From NCBI GenBank assembly GCA_019915135.1, contig JAHLMK010000001.1, positions 5,766,001-5,830,000 of the forward strand: DNA of 64,000 bases, read 5' to 3'. Every line of letters starts with the position of its first letter. Position 1 is the stretch's first letter. This document shows positions 33,223 through 45,599 of the stretch, piece after piece. The notes under the pieces are model-generated. The model did not search any database and was not told the origin of the DNA. It saw only the letters and a program-made list of their open reading frames with translations. Source of the stretch: Strobilurus pachycystidiatus. Taxonomy: Eukaryota; Basidiomycota; Agaricomycetes; Agaricales; Physalacriaceae. Made by a program: the position numbers and the translations under genes.

Positions 33223-36200
33223 ATGGCGCAATGGGGCCAGCCTGGAATGCAATACCCGATGCAGACCGGCTTCCAACCACAACAGCAAAACCCGCAATTC
33301 CAGCAACAAAACCCGCAATTCCAACAGCAACAATTCCAGCAGCAGCCTGGTTCGCAGTTCCAGGGCGGGATCTTGCCGCAGCGGACGGGGTTTCCGCAAC
33401 AGCAGGGCATGGGTATGGGCATGGGCATGCAACCCCAGCAGACGGGCTTTCCGGGGCAGGGCATGATGCAAGCGCAGCCGACGGGATTTCCTGGGATGGG
33501 GATGCGCGCTCCGCCGCCCGTGCCGCCTCTGCCCACGCAGTACCAGAACCAGAACTCGGGCAGCGGCTTCCTTAATCCCCAGCAGCAACAGCCGAACCGA
33601 TTTCTCAGCCCGTCGCCTGGGCTCGGCGGTCCAGGACTCTCCTCCCAGCCGACGGGCTTCGCTGCGCGGCCGCTCGTCCCGCAGATGACGGGCTTCATCG
33701 ACCCGAAGCTGCAGATGATGTCGAGCACGTTTATGCCCATGAACACGAGCATGCCGTATAGCGCTGCGGGGGCGCCCCAACTGCCGTCGCAGCAGCTGCA
33801 GGGCGGGATGAACCTGCAGCAGTCCTTCATCGCGCACAACCAGGAGGTTAAAGGTACTGCGGCGCCGAAGGTGCCTTGGGCGCTGTCGAAGGGGGAGAAA
33901 AAGAGCTATGACCAGATCTTCCGCGCTTGGGACACGAGCAACTCTGGCTTTATCAATGGAAAGACTGCGTTGGAGGTGTTTGGGCAGAGTGGGCTTGGGC
34001 AGGACGATTTGGCGCGTATATGGTGTGTTGAGAGTGTCTGTGCGCTGTAATCTTTGCTTACATCGCTGCAGGACACTGGCTGATGTGGACGATCGCGGGA
34101 TGCTGAACCTGGCAGAGTTCCATGTCGCGATGGGTCTTATTTATCGCAGTATGTTCGATCCTCAGACTTGATTGCGTTCATCTCTGATTACCTATCTCTA
34201 GAACTTAACGGCAACGACATCCCCGATACACTGCCTCCCGAGCTAGTCCCACCATCTGCACGCGATCTGGACAGCTCCGTCAACTTCCTCAAAGACGTGC
34301 TCAAAAATGAAACGTCGCGATCGCGTTCACCATCGAGTGTGGACGCTCCCATCTCTCGCTTGAAGGATCGGTCTTTCCATAGCAACGGCTCTGGCATTGG
34401 GACAGGACGAGATGCTACGATTTACAAGCACGAAGACTCGCCACCACCAGGCGGTGTCTATCAGCCTCGTAAGCGCCACGTTGACCGAGATCAGGTCCGG
34501 TCAAGGAACGACGTTGGACCCTCTGCCGATTTAGCGGACATGAAGAACATGCTCGCGAACACCGCGCATATGCTGGACCGCAGCGCAGAGGAGGAGATGT
34601 CTAAGACGGCCGAGGACGAGGCTTTGGAGCGCGAGATGGAGGATTTGCGGTACCGTGTTAAACGGGTTACAGAGGATTTGGACTATGTGTCGCGTGGCCC
34701 GAGGACGCTGTCGAAGGACGAGGAGCGGCGGAAGCTGGAGAGACAGTTGTTGTCTTTGACGCATGAGAAGGTGCCTGAGCTTGAACGAAAGATCAAGGCG
34801 AGGGAGGAGAGAAAGGAGCGCGAAAAGAGACAGTGGGCGAGAGATCGCGATCGCAACAATGACAGACATGGACGATATGATGATAGGGATGACCGGTATG
34901 GGTCGCCGCGCTATGATGACCGAGACCGCGACCGTCCGTATTCTCGTGGTGGGTACAGGGATAGGGATTATGATGATGACTATGGTCGTCGGTCTCCTGC
35001 ACCACCACGAGACCGGGATAGAGAGTACGATCGCGACAGGGACAGGGATTACGAACGCGACCGGGATAGGGATAGGTATGAGCGCGACCGCCCTCGCAGT
35101 CCTCCTGCCACTCGCTCTCCTCCTCCTGCTCCACCTTCGGCACCACCTGCGACCGCCATCAGTGCGCCTCCGCCTGCTCCTCGTCCACCGTCCACACCTG
35201 CACCTGGCAAGAGCATGGCTCAGATGACGAAGGAAGAGCGTGCAGCTGAGGTTCAGCGCCGTATCGAGGCGCGCAAAGCTGCTTTGGGAATCATTGCTAC
35301 GCCTTCTCAGACTCCGGTCGATACATCTGTCGAGGATCGGTTGCAGCAGGAGAAGAAAGAGGCTGAGGAGAAGGCGAGGATTGCGGAGAAAGAAGCGGAA
35401 GAGAGGGAGGCTCAGAGGAGGGAGAGGTTGGAGCGAGAGAAGGCGCTCAAAGAGGGCTCTACGCCACCAGCTGCCGCTCCGACTCCGCCGGCTCCAAAAG
35501 CGACACCTCTGCCGCCGCCAACACGTGGAAAGGCTGCGCCGCCGCCGCCGAAGCCGAGGGGCGTGCCGAAGTCGGCTCCCGCTCCCGCCGCTCCCAAGCC
35601 ACCGCCGGCACCGACACCGGCTGCACCTGAAGTCGATCCCGAAGAGGAGGCGTTCCGCGCACGTCAGGAAAACATACGTAAGCAGCGCGAGGCGAGGGAG
35701 GAGGCGTTGAGGAAGATGGAGGAGGAGGCGAGGTTGGAGGAGGAGGCGTACCAGGCGAAGATGCAGGCGCTGAGGAATAGGGCGACAACGCCCAAGCCTC
35801 CGCCGGAGGTTGCCCCCCCTCCCCCTGTGGTGGTGTCTCCTCCCCTTCCTCCTCCTGCTCCCCCCGCTCCCACTTCTCCCCCGGCGTCTTCACCCCCCGA
35901 GCAAAAGTCGAGCACCAATCCGTTCAGTCGGCTGATCAAGGGAGGAGGTGCTGCTGCCGCTGTTTCGCCACCTGCGGCTTCTCCTGCTGCGACGAACCCA
36001 TGGGGCAAGCCCGCCGCCCCGCCCGCTTTGGTCACCTCTCCCGCCCCTCCCCGCGCGCCGTCCCGTACATCCACCACGACGCCCGTACCCGTCAAGTCTC
36101 CATACCAGACTGCGCCTGATGCTGATGAGGAGGACTGGGATGTGATCAAGGAGAACGAGGATGACGAGGATAGTAGTGATGATGAGGTTGGTGGGAATAG

Positions 36201-39200
36201 GGCGCAGAGGCTGGATATTGCGAATAAGCTGTTCAAGGGCTTGCTGCCATCATCGCCGTCGACGCCTCCGCCTGCGCCTACACCTCCGCCTGCGCCACGA
36301 GCGCCGCCACCGCCAGCTGCTCCCGCTGCACCTCCGCCGCCACCAGGTGGTCCCGCCGCTTCACCGCCAGCACCGGCAGCAGCTGCTGCGCCTGGTGACC
36401 GCAATGCGCTTCTTTCGGCTATCCAAGGAGGAGCACGTTTGCGCAAGACTACCACGGTCGATAAGAGTGGTCCTGGTCTGTCTGGGAAGGTTTTAGGCGA
36501 CGTTGCGCCGCCTGCGCATATATCTGTTGTGCCGCGTGAGCACACGCCGCCGCCGACTCGTCCCGTACCGCCTTCGATGCAAGAAGAAACGCCGTCGAAT
36601 GCGAGCAGTTACAGGCAGTCGGTTGATTGGTATGCTGGGTTGGCGTCTGAGGGTGGTAGTGTTGGTGGTGGTCTTGAGAGGATGCCGTCCATGCGTGAGG
36701 ATGAGGAGGATGAGCCTGCACCGGCGCCTGTCCCAGATATCCAAGTGCAGGAGGCACCGGATCCGTTGGCGGATATTGATAGGTCGACTGGTGAGGGTCT
36801 TTTTTTCCGTTGTGAGGAAATCGTGTCACTGATTGGGCGTTTTGAAGAGATTCGAGTGAGGTCTTTGTACGCTTATGAGGGCGATGGGCCAGATGATCTG
36901 AGTGAGTCAACCTTCTTGGTTCATGTTGCGTCTGACTGACATTGTGAAGGCTTCGCACCGGATGTCATCATCAAAGCGAACCCGTCGAAGACTGGAGGTG
37001 ATTGGTGGTACGGAACACTCGTTGCCTCTGGAAGCTCTGGAACGTTCCCAAAAACCTTTGTGGAACCTTTGAAGAATGGTACGCGCAAATCTTTCATTTT
37101 CGTTTGAGAACATTTCCTTATTTCCATCAACAGTCAAAGCCAAAGCGCTTTATACTTACGAAGGCGGTTCTGCCGAAGAACTCAGCTTCACCGAAGGCGA
37201 CACGATTACTATCATCGACGACAGCGAACCGGAGTGGTGGAAGGCGGAGCGAGGGGGTGTTGTGTTCATTGTGCCCGCTGCGTATCTAGAGGTCGAGGGT
37301 TAGTCATCTCCACCTTCCCACCCAGTTCCTCTCTGTTTACCGAATGTTGGCAAACAGGCTGAAATATTTTTTTCTCTTTTCTTTTTACATGTACTCCCCC
37401 CCTGCAATCAATTTAATCATACGGATTGGATTCAATGAAGACCAAGACCGGACACGCTTACACACGCCGAAGGAAAGTTACATCCAGACCCAGGTGGATG
37501 CTTCTTTGGATGTTCCCACCACGACCACGACCACGAACGATGGCAAGACTTTGGAGGTAGAGGTAAACGTTGATGGTGCAGATAGCGACACTGATTCCGA
37601 TTCCGATGATTCGAACTACATGTCGTTCGATGAGGACAGCGATATCGAGGATGCCTACCCGGAGACGAAAGCCGAGCGTGAAGCCCGAGAGCACGAACGG
37701 CAGCTGGTACTTCAGGCCGCTGGCCTCATTCTCAAACAGGATGCCAAACCACCCCCGAGACCGGCTCGCAAACGCCGGCCGCCGCCCTTGGCTCCCCAAA
37801 GGGTGTCTGTGGCGTCCACTGGCTCTACGTCTTCCTTGAGCAAAGAGCTCCCACCACCACCACCACCACCAGTCGACCCCGATCCGGCAGAGCACCTGAA
37901 CGATGCGTTCGATCGCTACGAGGCGTTCCGGAGTGCGCATGTGAACTCTAACAGACTCTCTGTTGCGTCCGTAGATTCTGCGCCGCCGATGTCGCCGTCA
38001 CCGTCTATGATATCTCAGACCCAGGCCACGTCGAAGGACGGGGACAGCCGGGCCTACTCTGGTTTCCTCCACTTCCTCGGGCGCGGCAAGGACCCTGTGG
38101 AGAGTGAGCGTAAGAGTACGACGAGTACTCTGACGATCTCTGCGCCGATATTGAACAATCCCCCGGATATGGCGGGTGGAGAGAGTATTCAGAGGAGCGG
38201 TAGTCCGGCGTTTGGGAGTGTGCGTGTTTTCTTGGCTTGTTGAGTTGCCGTGCTGATCAGCGCTATGTAGTCTTGGGCGAGTTTGGTGGACAAGACGGCG
38301 CTGGAGGGGATCCCGACTTCGGAGAGGAAGAGGCAAGAGGTGCGTGGCAGGCTTCTTGATATGCGAAGCCTTAGCTGATGTCTTCTTGCAGGCAATCTTC
38401 GAGCTCATCGCGACCGAGGTCGCATACGTGCACGACCTCCAGCTCATCGTCGAGCACTTCTACTCCAGCATGCTACCCCTCCTCGACACCAAAGCCATCA
38501 CAGTCATCTTCGCCAACGTCGAAGACATCCTCATCACCAACACAGTGGGTCACCTTCTCTTCTTCGGTGCCTGTTTCATGCTCATGTTCCCAGACGTTTA
38601 TGAGCGCGCTGGAAGAGCGCCAGAAGGACTGCAGACTCTATATTGACCAGATTGGGGACATCGTGCAGAGTCATATGAGCAACATGGCTGTGTACATGGA
38701 GTATTGTGTCAACCAGGCGACGGCGATCAAGGTGCTGCAATCCTTGCGGGATTCGAAGCCTGAGCTGGCGGCGCACCTGCAGGTGAGAGCACCTTTTCAA
38801 TTCAGTTGGTTCACCGGGGAGAGCTTACTATCATTGATCGAACAGAAACTTCGGGACGACCCAGCAGCGAGAAGCCTCGATCTGTCGAGCTACCTCCTCA
38901 TTCCCATGCAGCGGATAACGCGCTATCCCCTCCTTATCAAGCAGATTGTGCACTATACGGAGCCGGGGGCGGAGCATGACGCCATGGCCACGTCTGTCGA
39001 CGTCGCGGAGCGCATTTTGGCGCATATCAACGAGACGATCCGGGAGCAGGAGGGGCACGAGGTCCTGCGCACGATCTCGCAGCACCTCTGGATCGGGCAG
39101 GGGCGGCTGGACTTGACGGCGCCGACGCGGCATATGGGGCAGCGCAAGCTGCTGAAGGACGGCATTCTGAGCAAGGCGAAGAGCGGGCGGCGGCTGCATG

Positions 39201-39478
39201 CGTTCTTGTGCAGCGACATACTGGTGCTGACGGATGCGACGGCGAAGAACCTCTACAGGATGCCCATAAGTCTGGCGGAGGCGCAGGTGAAGGAGAGTCA
39301 CGATGATGTTGGGTTCCAGGTGTCGTTGCCGTATCCCAGGGGCGGGGAGGCGGTGTCGCTGAAGGCGTCCTCGGCGAAGGATCGTCAGGTGTGGCTACGC
39401 GCTATCGATAGTGCAGGCCGGAGGTGTCGCGAGGCTGAAAAGCGCGCTGCACGAAGGAGCCAGACGCGTGCATTTTAG
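33223..39478 (+). CDS. CIN1: Intersectin-like endocytic adaptor and RhoGEF (Cin1/Pan1-like; EH-WH2-SH3-SH3-DH-PH)
   Basis: Join(33223..34022, 34072..34148, 34202..36790, 36848..36901, 36950..37078, 37134..37298, 37441..38219, 38271..38339, 38392..38544, 38594..38782, 38846..39478), 1878 aa. The N-terminal 200 residues are Gln/Gly/Met-rich with repeated TGF motifs. An EH domain covers about 222-310 (KSYDQIFRAWDTSNSGFING). Then come a coiled coil with an RDRD-type charged run (480-590), long proline-rich tracts and a WH2 motif (about 1025-1050, NALLSAIQGGARLRKT). Two SH3 domains follow (about 1157-1214, VRSLYAYEGDGPDDLSF; about 1216-1270, KALYTYEGGSAEELSF), then a DH domain (about 1531-1735, SYLLIPMQRITRYPLL) and a PH domain to about 1870. 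The order matches Cryptococcus Cin1 and metazoan intersectin-long, linking clathrin endocytosis, WASP/actin and Cdc42 activation. Intron 6 is 142 nt; the others are 48-63. Confidence 0.93.
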
Positions 39479-39814
39479 TTATATCTAGCTTTGGGATTGA
39501 CATTTCTTGGATCAACATATTATATCTTACCACTGTATGTACTGTACCACCAAACGTAAGTGCGTCTTGCTAATGCGATTTTCTAAGGTTGGGTTGTTAG
39601 AGGTGGTTTAAGCTAATTACCGCCCGTACTAAGTCACTGCACGCAAAGAGCAGTGAGCCTAGCATCATACCTTCAACGCTATACGGACCGTCGACGCTAG
39701 TCATTTGGGACAACCCCTTTGGAACAGGTGACACATCTTGTCGTAGATTTGAAGACCTCGGAACACGGACTGAGAAAATAGTAACATACTATATTTCGAG
39801 TTTCTGTGTATTGT
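39479..39814. other. Convergent intergenic between CIN1-like and F-box copy 2
   Basis: The stretch separates two convergent 3' ends. No gene or repeat is recognised. Confidence 0.5.
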
Positions 39815-41509
39815 CTACCACCTTGACCAACGATTCCAACGATCCCGCCAGTCTCTTTCGTAATCCAGGTCGTTCTCATAGAGACTCACGTGATGAACTT
39901 CCACACAACATGTGAACCTCTTGGAAAAGTCGTCAGGAAGCTCACGATACGTGGTGAAGTAGACCTCCTTCAGGGGAACGCAGTCTAAATCTAGCTGTGC
40001 CGTTTCCCTCGACAGTAGCATCGCCTCCAGAGACTCCAGAGGAAATTCGTAAGAGTCGTGGAGCCGCAGAACCTCGAGGAGTGGACAAGTCTTGGTTCCC
40101 GGATTGCGGCTCACGGTGAGAGCATCCAGAAGGGCGAAGGAAGCGTTCGCAAAACCATGAGTTTCGCCGATACGCTTCCAGGGCATGTCCCCCGTATCGA
40201 TAGTGAGCTTTCTCAACTGTGGCGCAAACTCTAAACATGTCGCGAGGGAAAGAGGGTCGATTGTGCGCGGAAACCCAGGCTCGATTTCCAACACCTGTAA
40301 TGGAGGAGTGCACCTGCGGAGGAACTCTCGCAGGCACGTCATGGCAAGATCGGTGGGGAAGTCGATCAACCTTGAGGGGATGATTATGAGGTCTTCAAGA
40401 ACGGGAGCGTTCACGTGGTCAAAAAAATCGGGAAGAGTGAGAATCCCTGTATCCACAGTATCGGGTCTACATTCGGGGGCGGAGATCATTAGTTTTTTTA
40501 GGGAGGGCAAACATACAACGCCAGTCACAGACGCCGGCTCGGAGAATGTCGTTGGATTAGCAGAAGCAAGTCGACATTCCTCCAAATTTTGGCACTGGCC
40601 CAATAGGGGTATGACCGCTGCGCCGTATTCCAGATCCAGGTATGTCAACTGTGGGAGAGGAATTTGCGGGTGAAGGTCCGAGAAATACTTCGGCAGAGTC
40701 ACTCTTCGGAGAGAGGGCAGAGAAGAGATGACGGCAAATGTGGGCGTCGCGGACGGATAAGCGCGATTTGACACCTCTATCTCAAGTGATGAAAGTAGTG
40801 GAAGATTTTGAACGGGGACATCAAGGAAACAATCCATCAAAAAAGACGGTATGTTGATCTTCAGGTCTCTTGTACGCGGACCATACTTGGGAAGGAGCCA
40901 GCAAAGGAAACCCCGGGCGTATGCGTCGTCCTGCCATCGCATCTCGCTGCAGACAATATGCAGTTTTATCGGTAGATCCCTGGCACGATTGAACCATTCT
41001 TCCACGCCCCATGACAAATGATACAACAATTCGGGTTGAGAGTCGTGGTATGGGATAGGTCGTGGGATGACGAGATGGAGGTTGGACCAAAGCTCGGGCA
41101 TCCGCAGGCTGATCGTGCGCCATCGCCTGCAGACTCGACCGTACACGATCGGTGCTTCTGTACGGCGCATGATGGGCATCTTTGGTGAGCATGTGTAGAA
41201 GATCTCATGCAAGATTTCGGGAGGCATTCGGCGTAGTGGGGATAGGATGGATTTATGCGCCTCTGGGGCGTACTTGGACCGGATGTCATCTAATTCGCGT
41301 ACAATCGCGGCGCGCTCACGATCGAGCTCCTGCAGGCGGGCTTGCAGGGCCTCTTGGCGTGTCTCGATGTACGAGCAATACGTATTGACACTAGCCATTT
41401 CCTCGTCGTTTGGAACGTCATTTGTGCACAGTAAGCGGTTGAAGGGCGACACAATCGCATGGGAGAGTCCATAGTACGAGCAGGGGACGTCGTGACAGCA
41501 GGGAATCAT
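39815..41509 (-). CDS. F-box/LRR-like protein, 564 aa (copy 2, inverted)
   Basis: Single exon on the minus strand from the ATG at 41509. It is clearly paralogous to 31138-32832 along its whole length: the same coiled coil, F-box (RRMPPEILHEIF, VCRRWRTISLRMPELWSNL), PRPIPYHDSQPELL, SFLMDCF and C-terminal SYEFPLESLEA. The C-terminus differs in having a charged WRDRWNRW end. The frame stays open upstream to 41737, but the start matched to copy 1 is preferred. It lies tail-to-tail with the CIN1-like gene and has a fragment of the protease family upstream, mirroring the order around copy 1. Confidence 0.9.
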   Translation of the reverse strand: MIPCCHDVPCSYYGLSHAIVSPFNRLLCTNDVPNDEEMASVNTYCSYIETRQEALQARLQELDRERAAIVRELDDIRSKYAPEAHKSILSPLRRMPPEILHEIFYTCSPKMPIMRRTEAPIVYGRVCRRWRTISLRMPELWSNLHLVIPRPIPYHDSQPELLYHLSWGVEEWFNRARDLPIKLHIVCSEMRWQDDAYARGFLCWLLPKYGPRTRDLKINIPSFLMDCFLDVPVQNLPLLSSLEIEVSNRAYPSATPTFAVISSLPSLRRVTLPKYFSDLHPQIPLPQLTYLDLEYGAAVIPLLGQCQNLEECRLASANPTTFSEPASVTGVVCLPSLKKLMISAPECRPDTVDTGILTLPDFFDHVNAPVLEDLIIIPSRLIDFPTDLAMTCLREFLRRCTPPLQVLEIEPGFPRTIDPLSLATCLEFAPQLRKLTIDTGDMPWKRIGETHGFANASFALLDALTVSRNPGTKTCPLLEVLRLHDSYEFPLESLEAMLLSRETAQLDLDCVPLKEVYFTTYRELPDDFSKRFTCCVEVHHVSLYENDLDYERDWRDRWNRWSRW

Positions 41510-42427
41510 CTTCGATAAACAAAATGTATTGGCTTTTGGTAGATCAGTCGATAAGGGCAACACAGTATAAATGAGAAGGCGCACCAGCTTCTTTCCACGA
41601 GCGATACTAGCTAAAGGGGGATCGGGACTCGACAGCTCGGTGACGGGGAAGAGTGAAGCAAGTTTGTGGCAGTGCCGTATGTTTGATTCAGGACAAACGG
41701 CCCCGGCTTGCCCTTGTGGATCGGAGTGGGTCCGCACTTCTTCCTCCCAACTATGCTATTCTTGTCCCATTCTGTGTGTTCCGCTGGTCGATGCCCTACA
41801 ATGCCAAAATGACGCGCTCAAAAACGCGCTCGCCGCCGCTTGCCCGTCCTACGGTGACGGTACCGTGTGAATGACGTCCGTAGTGGGGAGTGGGGGCGGC
41901 CTAGCTATCGGAGCCTCAACTGCGAAGCCCTGAAGCTACCTGAAAAAGAGGGAAGGTGAGGGAGTTTGAGATTTCCCGCGTAGGATGCTGAGAGGGAATC
42001 ATTGTACGTAGACTACTCCCAGATGTAACGCGACTTGTCATTACAAGCTCAAAGCGCGTGAACAGCCAATTTTTCGCGATACAAAAAGAGCATAGAGCTT
42101 GTAGGAAGTGGGAACGGAGGATCATTCACGCCATCAACTTGAGGTCGGCAGGAGCCGCAACTTTGCCTGAATGATAAATCAATCACCTTCTCTCTCTGCT
42201 GAGTATTGCTTCAGGCAGATGTTCAAAGAGAAACAAACATGTCTCAATCTCTATGCCTGACGTACACTCATAGCGCCTGTGCCTCAAATGGTGTGCGCCA
42301 CAACCTAATTGGCTGCGGACATCATGGCGTATCTGGACGGAGTGCGACCGAATCCAGGTCTTACAATCAGGAATACATACATTCAACACGTAATTGTCCG
42401 TAAATAGAAAAATGTTAGCTTGGTGAA
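41510..42427. other. Intergenic between F-box copy 2 and the protease fragment
   Basis: The 918 bp hold no recognised gene. The corresponding interval next to F-box copy 1 is only 405 bp, so extra sequence was gained here or lost there. Confidence 0.5.
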
Positions 42428-42990
42428 TTATGCAGTACCCAAGCGAGGCGTGTAAGGATCATAGAAGGGAACTTTCTCTGGCGCCTTTGCTTCGGTCATA
42501 TAAGCCGGGTTGCTGTCAAAGACGAGGGGCACGGAGGTCTCCGCCACGACAGCGCGGTACGCTGCCGTTTTCGTCTGAATGCGTCGCTTCGTGCAGCAGA
42601 TCGCTCTGAGGGCCACGAGGACAAGAACGACCGCGCCACCAACAGACGCAATAATGATCACGGTCCTACGGCAGAGGCCGTGCCATGACCAGGGTTTGAA
42701 GTCTTTGGAGTCGGATTCGGCTGCTTCAAGTTCAGACTTCAAGGTCGTAGTGGCGTGACTCGCGTTGATGCCGCTCGCGGTACCACGGACAGCGACGAAT
42801 TCAGAGTGCGCTGCTCATGATGTATCAATGATTTACCATGAAACGAACTTGAACAAACCTTCTCCAGAAGCAGTGGTGGCGAGAAACTGGACATAGGGCG
42901 AGCTTTTCGGTACCGTGACGTTTACATGTGTCATGGTATACTTGAAAGGATGCTTCCCAAACACAACAGCCATTTCCTCCTTTGTTTCAA
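42428..42990 (-). pseudogene. 5'-truncated copy of the membrane-anchored aspartic protease (copy C)
   Basis: Minus strand: segment 42428-42810 matches exon 10 of copies A/B, with a TM helix in the RRTVIIIASVGGAVVLV region, CCTKRR, VPLVFDSN and a tail ending FYDPYTPRLG. A 48-nt intron (42811-42858) precedes a segment like exon 9 (NVTVPKSSPYVQFLATT). Further 5', TPIDPCFETKEE is weakly like exon 7 of copy D; then similarity stops. Everything encoding the two catalytic aspartates and the signal peptide is missing. The surviving frames are still open, so the loss is fairly recent or the fragment is maintained. It lies upstream of F-box copy 2 as copy B does for F-box copy 1. Confidence 0.85.
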
Positions 42991-44072
42991 AGCACGGATC
43001 AATAGGCGTTGAAGTTATACATACGTGTTTGTGTTCTTGAGCGCTATTCCCCGATCAGAAGAAGTGGACGGCTTGTGGAAAAGCTGTATGCGTGGCTGTG
43101 GTGGCATTGTCCACCTTGTCAGCCGTACATTCATGAACCATTGAGGAGCAGATTGAAGCCTTGTTGCCAGGCTGACGATTGGAGAGCGTGCGGAGACTTG
43201 AGACCCGAGAGGAAGTAGTGGTTCCAGAATTGGAGACGTCACTGATGAGCCCGTGGCAGTGCTGCAGTGCTGGTTTGCTTGTCATTGTGGGTCCCACATC
43301 AATTTACATCACGTCTGGTCTTCTACGCACGCGCACAACACAGGCACAACAGGTGGACTTCCTCAAGATGTCCTCCGAAAGTGGCGGACAGCAAGCATGA
43401 CAGCTCGCGGCTTAAGACGCGTCTTCATTTTGTCCGCATACGTCCGTCATTATCAACATTTGAGTTTGGACTTGATATCTACGTAGGTGTCGACATATGA
43501 GCAGGTTGTGAAGTATCAAGGTAAGGCTTCTATACTATACCAAGCCTTTCTGATGGAATCGCTTGACTACCGACTTAGAATACATGGAAGTTCGTCGGGA
43601 CTTTGGAGTCACAGTCCTTTCAGATAGCGAGGATTCTCCCATTCAATCTGAAATCTGCTACTGCTTGAACTTCTGAGATACGGTACGCCATAGAGTTAAT
43701 AAGTTGAAATTATCCAAATCTCCTGGCCGTTGTATGTGCTTCGTTTGTCATTCAACGAAGTAGACCATCAGTGTGGTCAAATGTTTCCCTGCTGGTTGGC
43801 CGTTGAATCCAGAAGTACCACCTGGAATTTTGCTGGCATAACTTCGGTGAAGTGTTTCTCACACATCAGAAATGATGTGTGGCGCAAGCCCCCCCTACTT
43901 CTTGGGGATCCGCAAGGGAATTCGATTTCACGTCACTAGTAGCCCTGCTCCTTTGAAGCAGCGCTGCAGACTTATAACTGCGGATTAGTCGGACTTGCAC
44001 CCTACTACATACTCACGTCAATGCTTGTGTATAAAGCGTGATGAGTGGTGACTACAGTACAGTGCGAAATAG
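42991..44072. other. Intergenic region, nothing recognised
   Basis: Only short overlapping frames occur. This is where exons 1-8 of protease copy C would have been; no similarity to them is visible by eye. Confidence 0.45.
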
Positions 44073-45599
44073 CTATTTGTCCGGGTAGTCTACCACTACT
44101 ACATTGTCCACAAGGGTTCTCAAGAGCATTGAACTAACTGGAAGGATGTCCTGACATCGAATAAACTCAACCTGGTTGAGTGGTAGTCCTATCTCCCGCC
44201 GACGGTTGACGCAAGCAATAACCGGAAGCATCCACCTCTCTCCAAAACGCGGCCAGGTGTCCTTCGGCTTCCCAAAAGACAAGGTACGAAACTTCAGCCA
44301 CACCGGGTTATTGGACTCACAGAGCACCTGTAAGAGGGCCGCGATCTCATTGCAGGACACTCTGAGCGTTTCGACAGTATCGAGGGACAAAAACACGTCC
44401 TTCAACGCGTGTGCCGCCACATCGAACAGTATGTTGGTGTCCAGTTCCAATATCGTGATCTGGTGGGGTCGCACGCGCTCAAACGCTTGTCTCTGGGGGG
44501 AGGTGAGAAGGATAACCGATGTTCGCTTAGCGTACAGGCTCATCGTGTGGTCATCCGACCATGTTTCGTCGCGCGGAGAGTCCAAGTGAATTGAGTTACG
44601 GGAGACTCTGAGCGTGCTGATGTGGACGCCGGGTATGTACGGGCAGCTGATGGGAAAAAGGAGGAAAAGGTCGGGATAGGTGGCGTTGATGAGAAGCCGG
44701 GAGCTGTGCGGAAGCTGCACGTTACTGAGTATCCTGCCAATAATGTCGGGGTCCCCTTGGAACGTGATCTCCTGCAAGGCGTCTATCGGCTCTGGCGTCG
44801 GTGAAATTATATCATCGATTGGCTGAATGTCATCGAGATGGATATGCGACAAGCGCGGAGAGCCTTTTATTATGCCAATCAGGTCGGATACTGACGGGCA
44901 GAGGTCGGGAGTGAGGCTCTCCAACGCAAGGTACGTCAGGTCCCTACATGACGCCCAGTCGACTGCCACCCCACGTAGTGACAAGTGATGGACTGATGGA
45001 AAGGAAACACTCAGAGCACAGCTCAGAGAGACGGGAGGAATGCGAAGGGACAGGTGCGTGAGACTCTCCAGCTCGGGTCCAATGGAATGGAAGAAGGTGA
45101 CCATGTCGCTGGGGAATAGGTACACGTCGATCGACTGGAGGCGTTTAGCATGGTCATGAAAACTCTCCGTGAAATGCCTGGACGGGGAAAGGCAAATGAT
45201 AGATAGGGGGACGCGTTGACAGCGCGCCAGGAATTCGCGAGCATAGTCGGCATCGCCAAGGTCGATATAACGCCAGAGCCGAGGCGTCGCGAGCGCAAGG
45301 GACCTCCATAGCCGACATACTTGTGTCCAGGCTAGGCGGTGTCGGAGTCTGGGCTGGGTGTACACAGCGGCAGTGACACAGTCGTCGAAAATGATTTCCA
45401 TTATCTCTGGTGGGAGTGTGGCGATAGGTGTCAAAGCATTCACCTCGCTGCGAACGAACGAGAGGGACTCCAAGAGCAGCTCCTCTTGCTCTGCAAGAAC
45501 CAGTCGTCGGTGACATTGTAGCTTGGCATCCCAGTATGTCTCCTGGGGTATTTTGTTAGTTCGTTGGAGATATGGAGAGACGGCGTGCAACTCCACCAT
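44073..45599 (-). CDS. F-box/LRR-like protein, 508 aa (unrelated to the 564-aa pair)
   Basis: Single-exon gene from ATG 45599 to the stop at 44073-44075. Residues 30-55 form a helical segment (LVLAEQEELLLESLSFVRSE), followed by an F-box at about 58-105 (IATLPPEIMEIIFDDC, WTQVCRLWRSLALATPRLWRYIDL). The C-terminal 380 residues are irregular leucine-rich repeats. This is the usual architecture of expanded basidiomycete F-box proteins (putative SCF adaptors). Sequence similarity to the other two F-box proteins here is confined to the F-box itself. It is probably intact; no frameshift is seen. Confidence 0.88.
   Translation of the reverse strand: MVELHAVSPYLQRTNKIPQETYWDAKLQCHRRLVLAEQEELLLESLSFVRSEVNALTPIATLPPEIMEIIFDDCVTAAVYTQPRLRHRLAWTQVCRLWRSLALATPRLWRYIDLGDADYAREFLARCQRVPLSIICLSPSRHFTESFHDHAKRLQSIDVYLFPSDMVTFFHSIGPELESLTHLSLRIPPVSLSCALSVSFPSVHHLSLRGVAVDWASCRDLTYLALESLTPDLCPSVSDLIGIIKGSPRLSHIHLDDIQPIDDIISPTPEPIDALQEITFQGDPDIIGRILSNVQLPHSSRLLINATYPDLFLLFPISCPYIPGVHISTLRVSRNSIHLDSPRDETWSDDHTMSLYAKRTSVILLTSPQRQAFERVRPHQITILELDTNILFDVAAHALKDVFLSLDTVETLRVSCNEIAALLQVLCESNNPVWLKFRTLSFGKPKDTWPRFGERWMLPVIACVNRRREIGLPLNQVEFIRCQDILPVSSMLLRTLVDNVVVVDYPDK

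Noticed and set aside
33153..33839. Long antisense frames (228 and 216 codons) opposite the intersectin-like gene
   Set aside because: They are shadows of the Gln/Gly/Met-repeat coding sequence; the sense strand carries an EH domain and continues in phase through ten introns.
35664..36545. 293-codon antisense Gly/Ala-rich frame
   Set aside because: Antisense shadow of the proline-rich region of the intersectin-like protein; its composition is explained by GC-rich proline codons.
37344..37440. Hydrophobic N-terminal extension in the frame of exon 7 of the intersectin-like gene
   Set aside because: It is read through a 142-nt intron; the phase and DH/PH context support splicing from 37298 to 37441.
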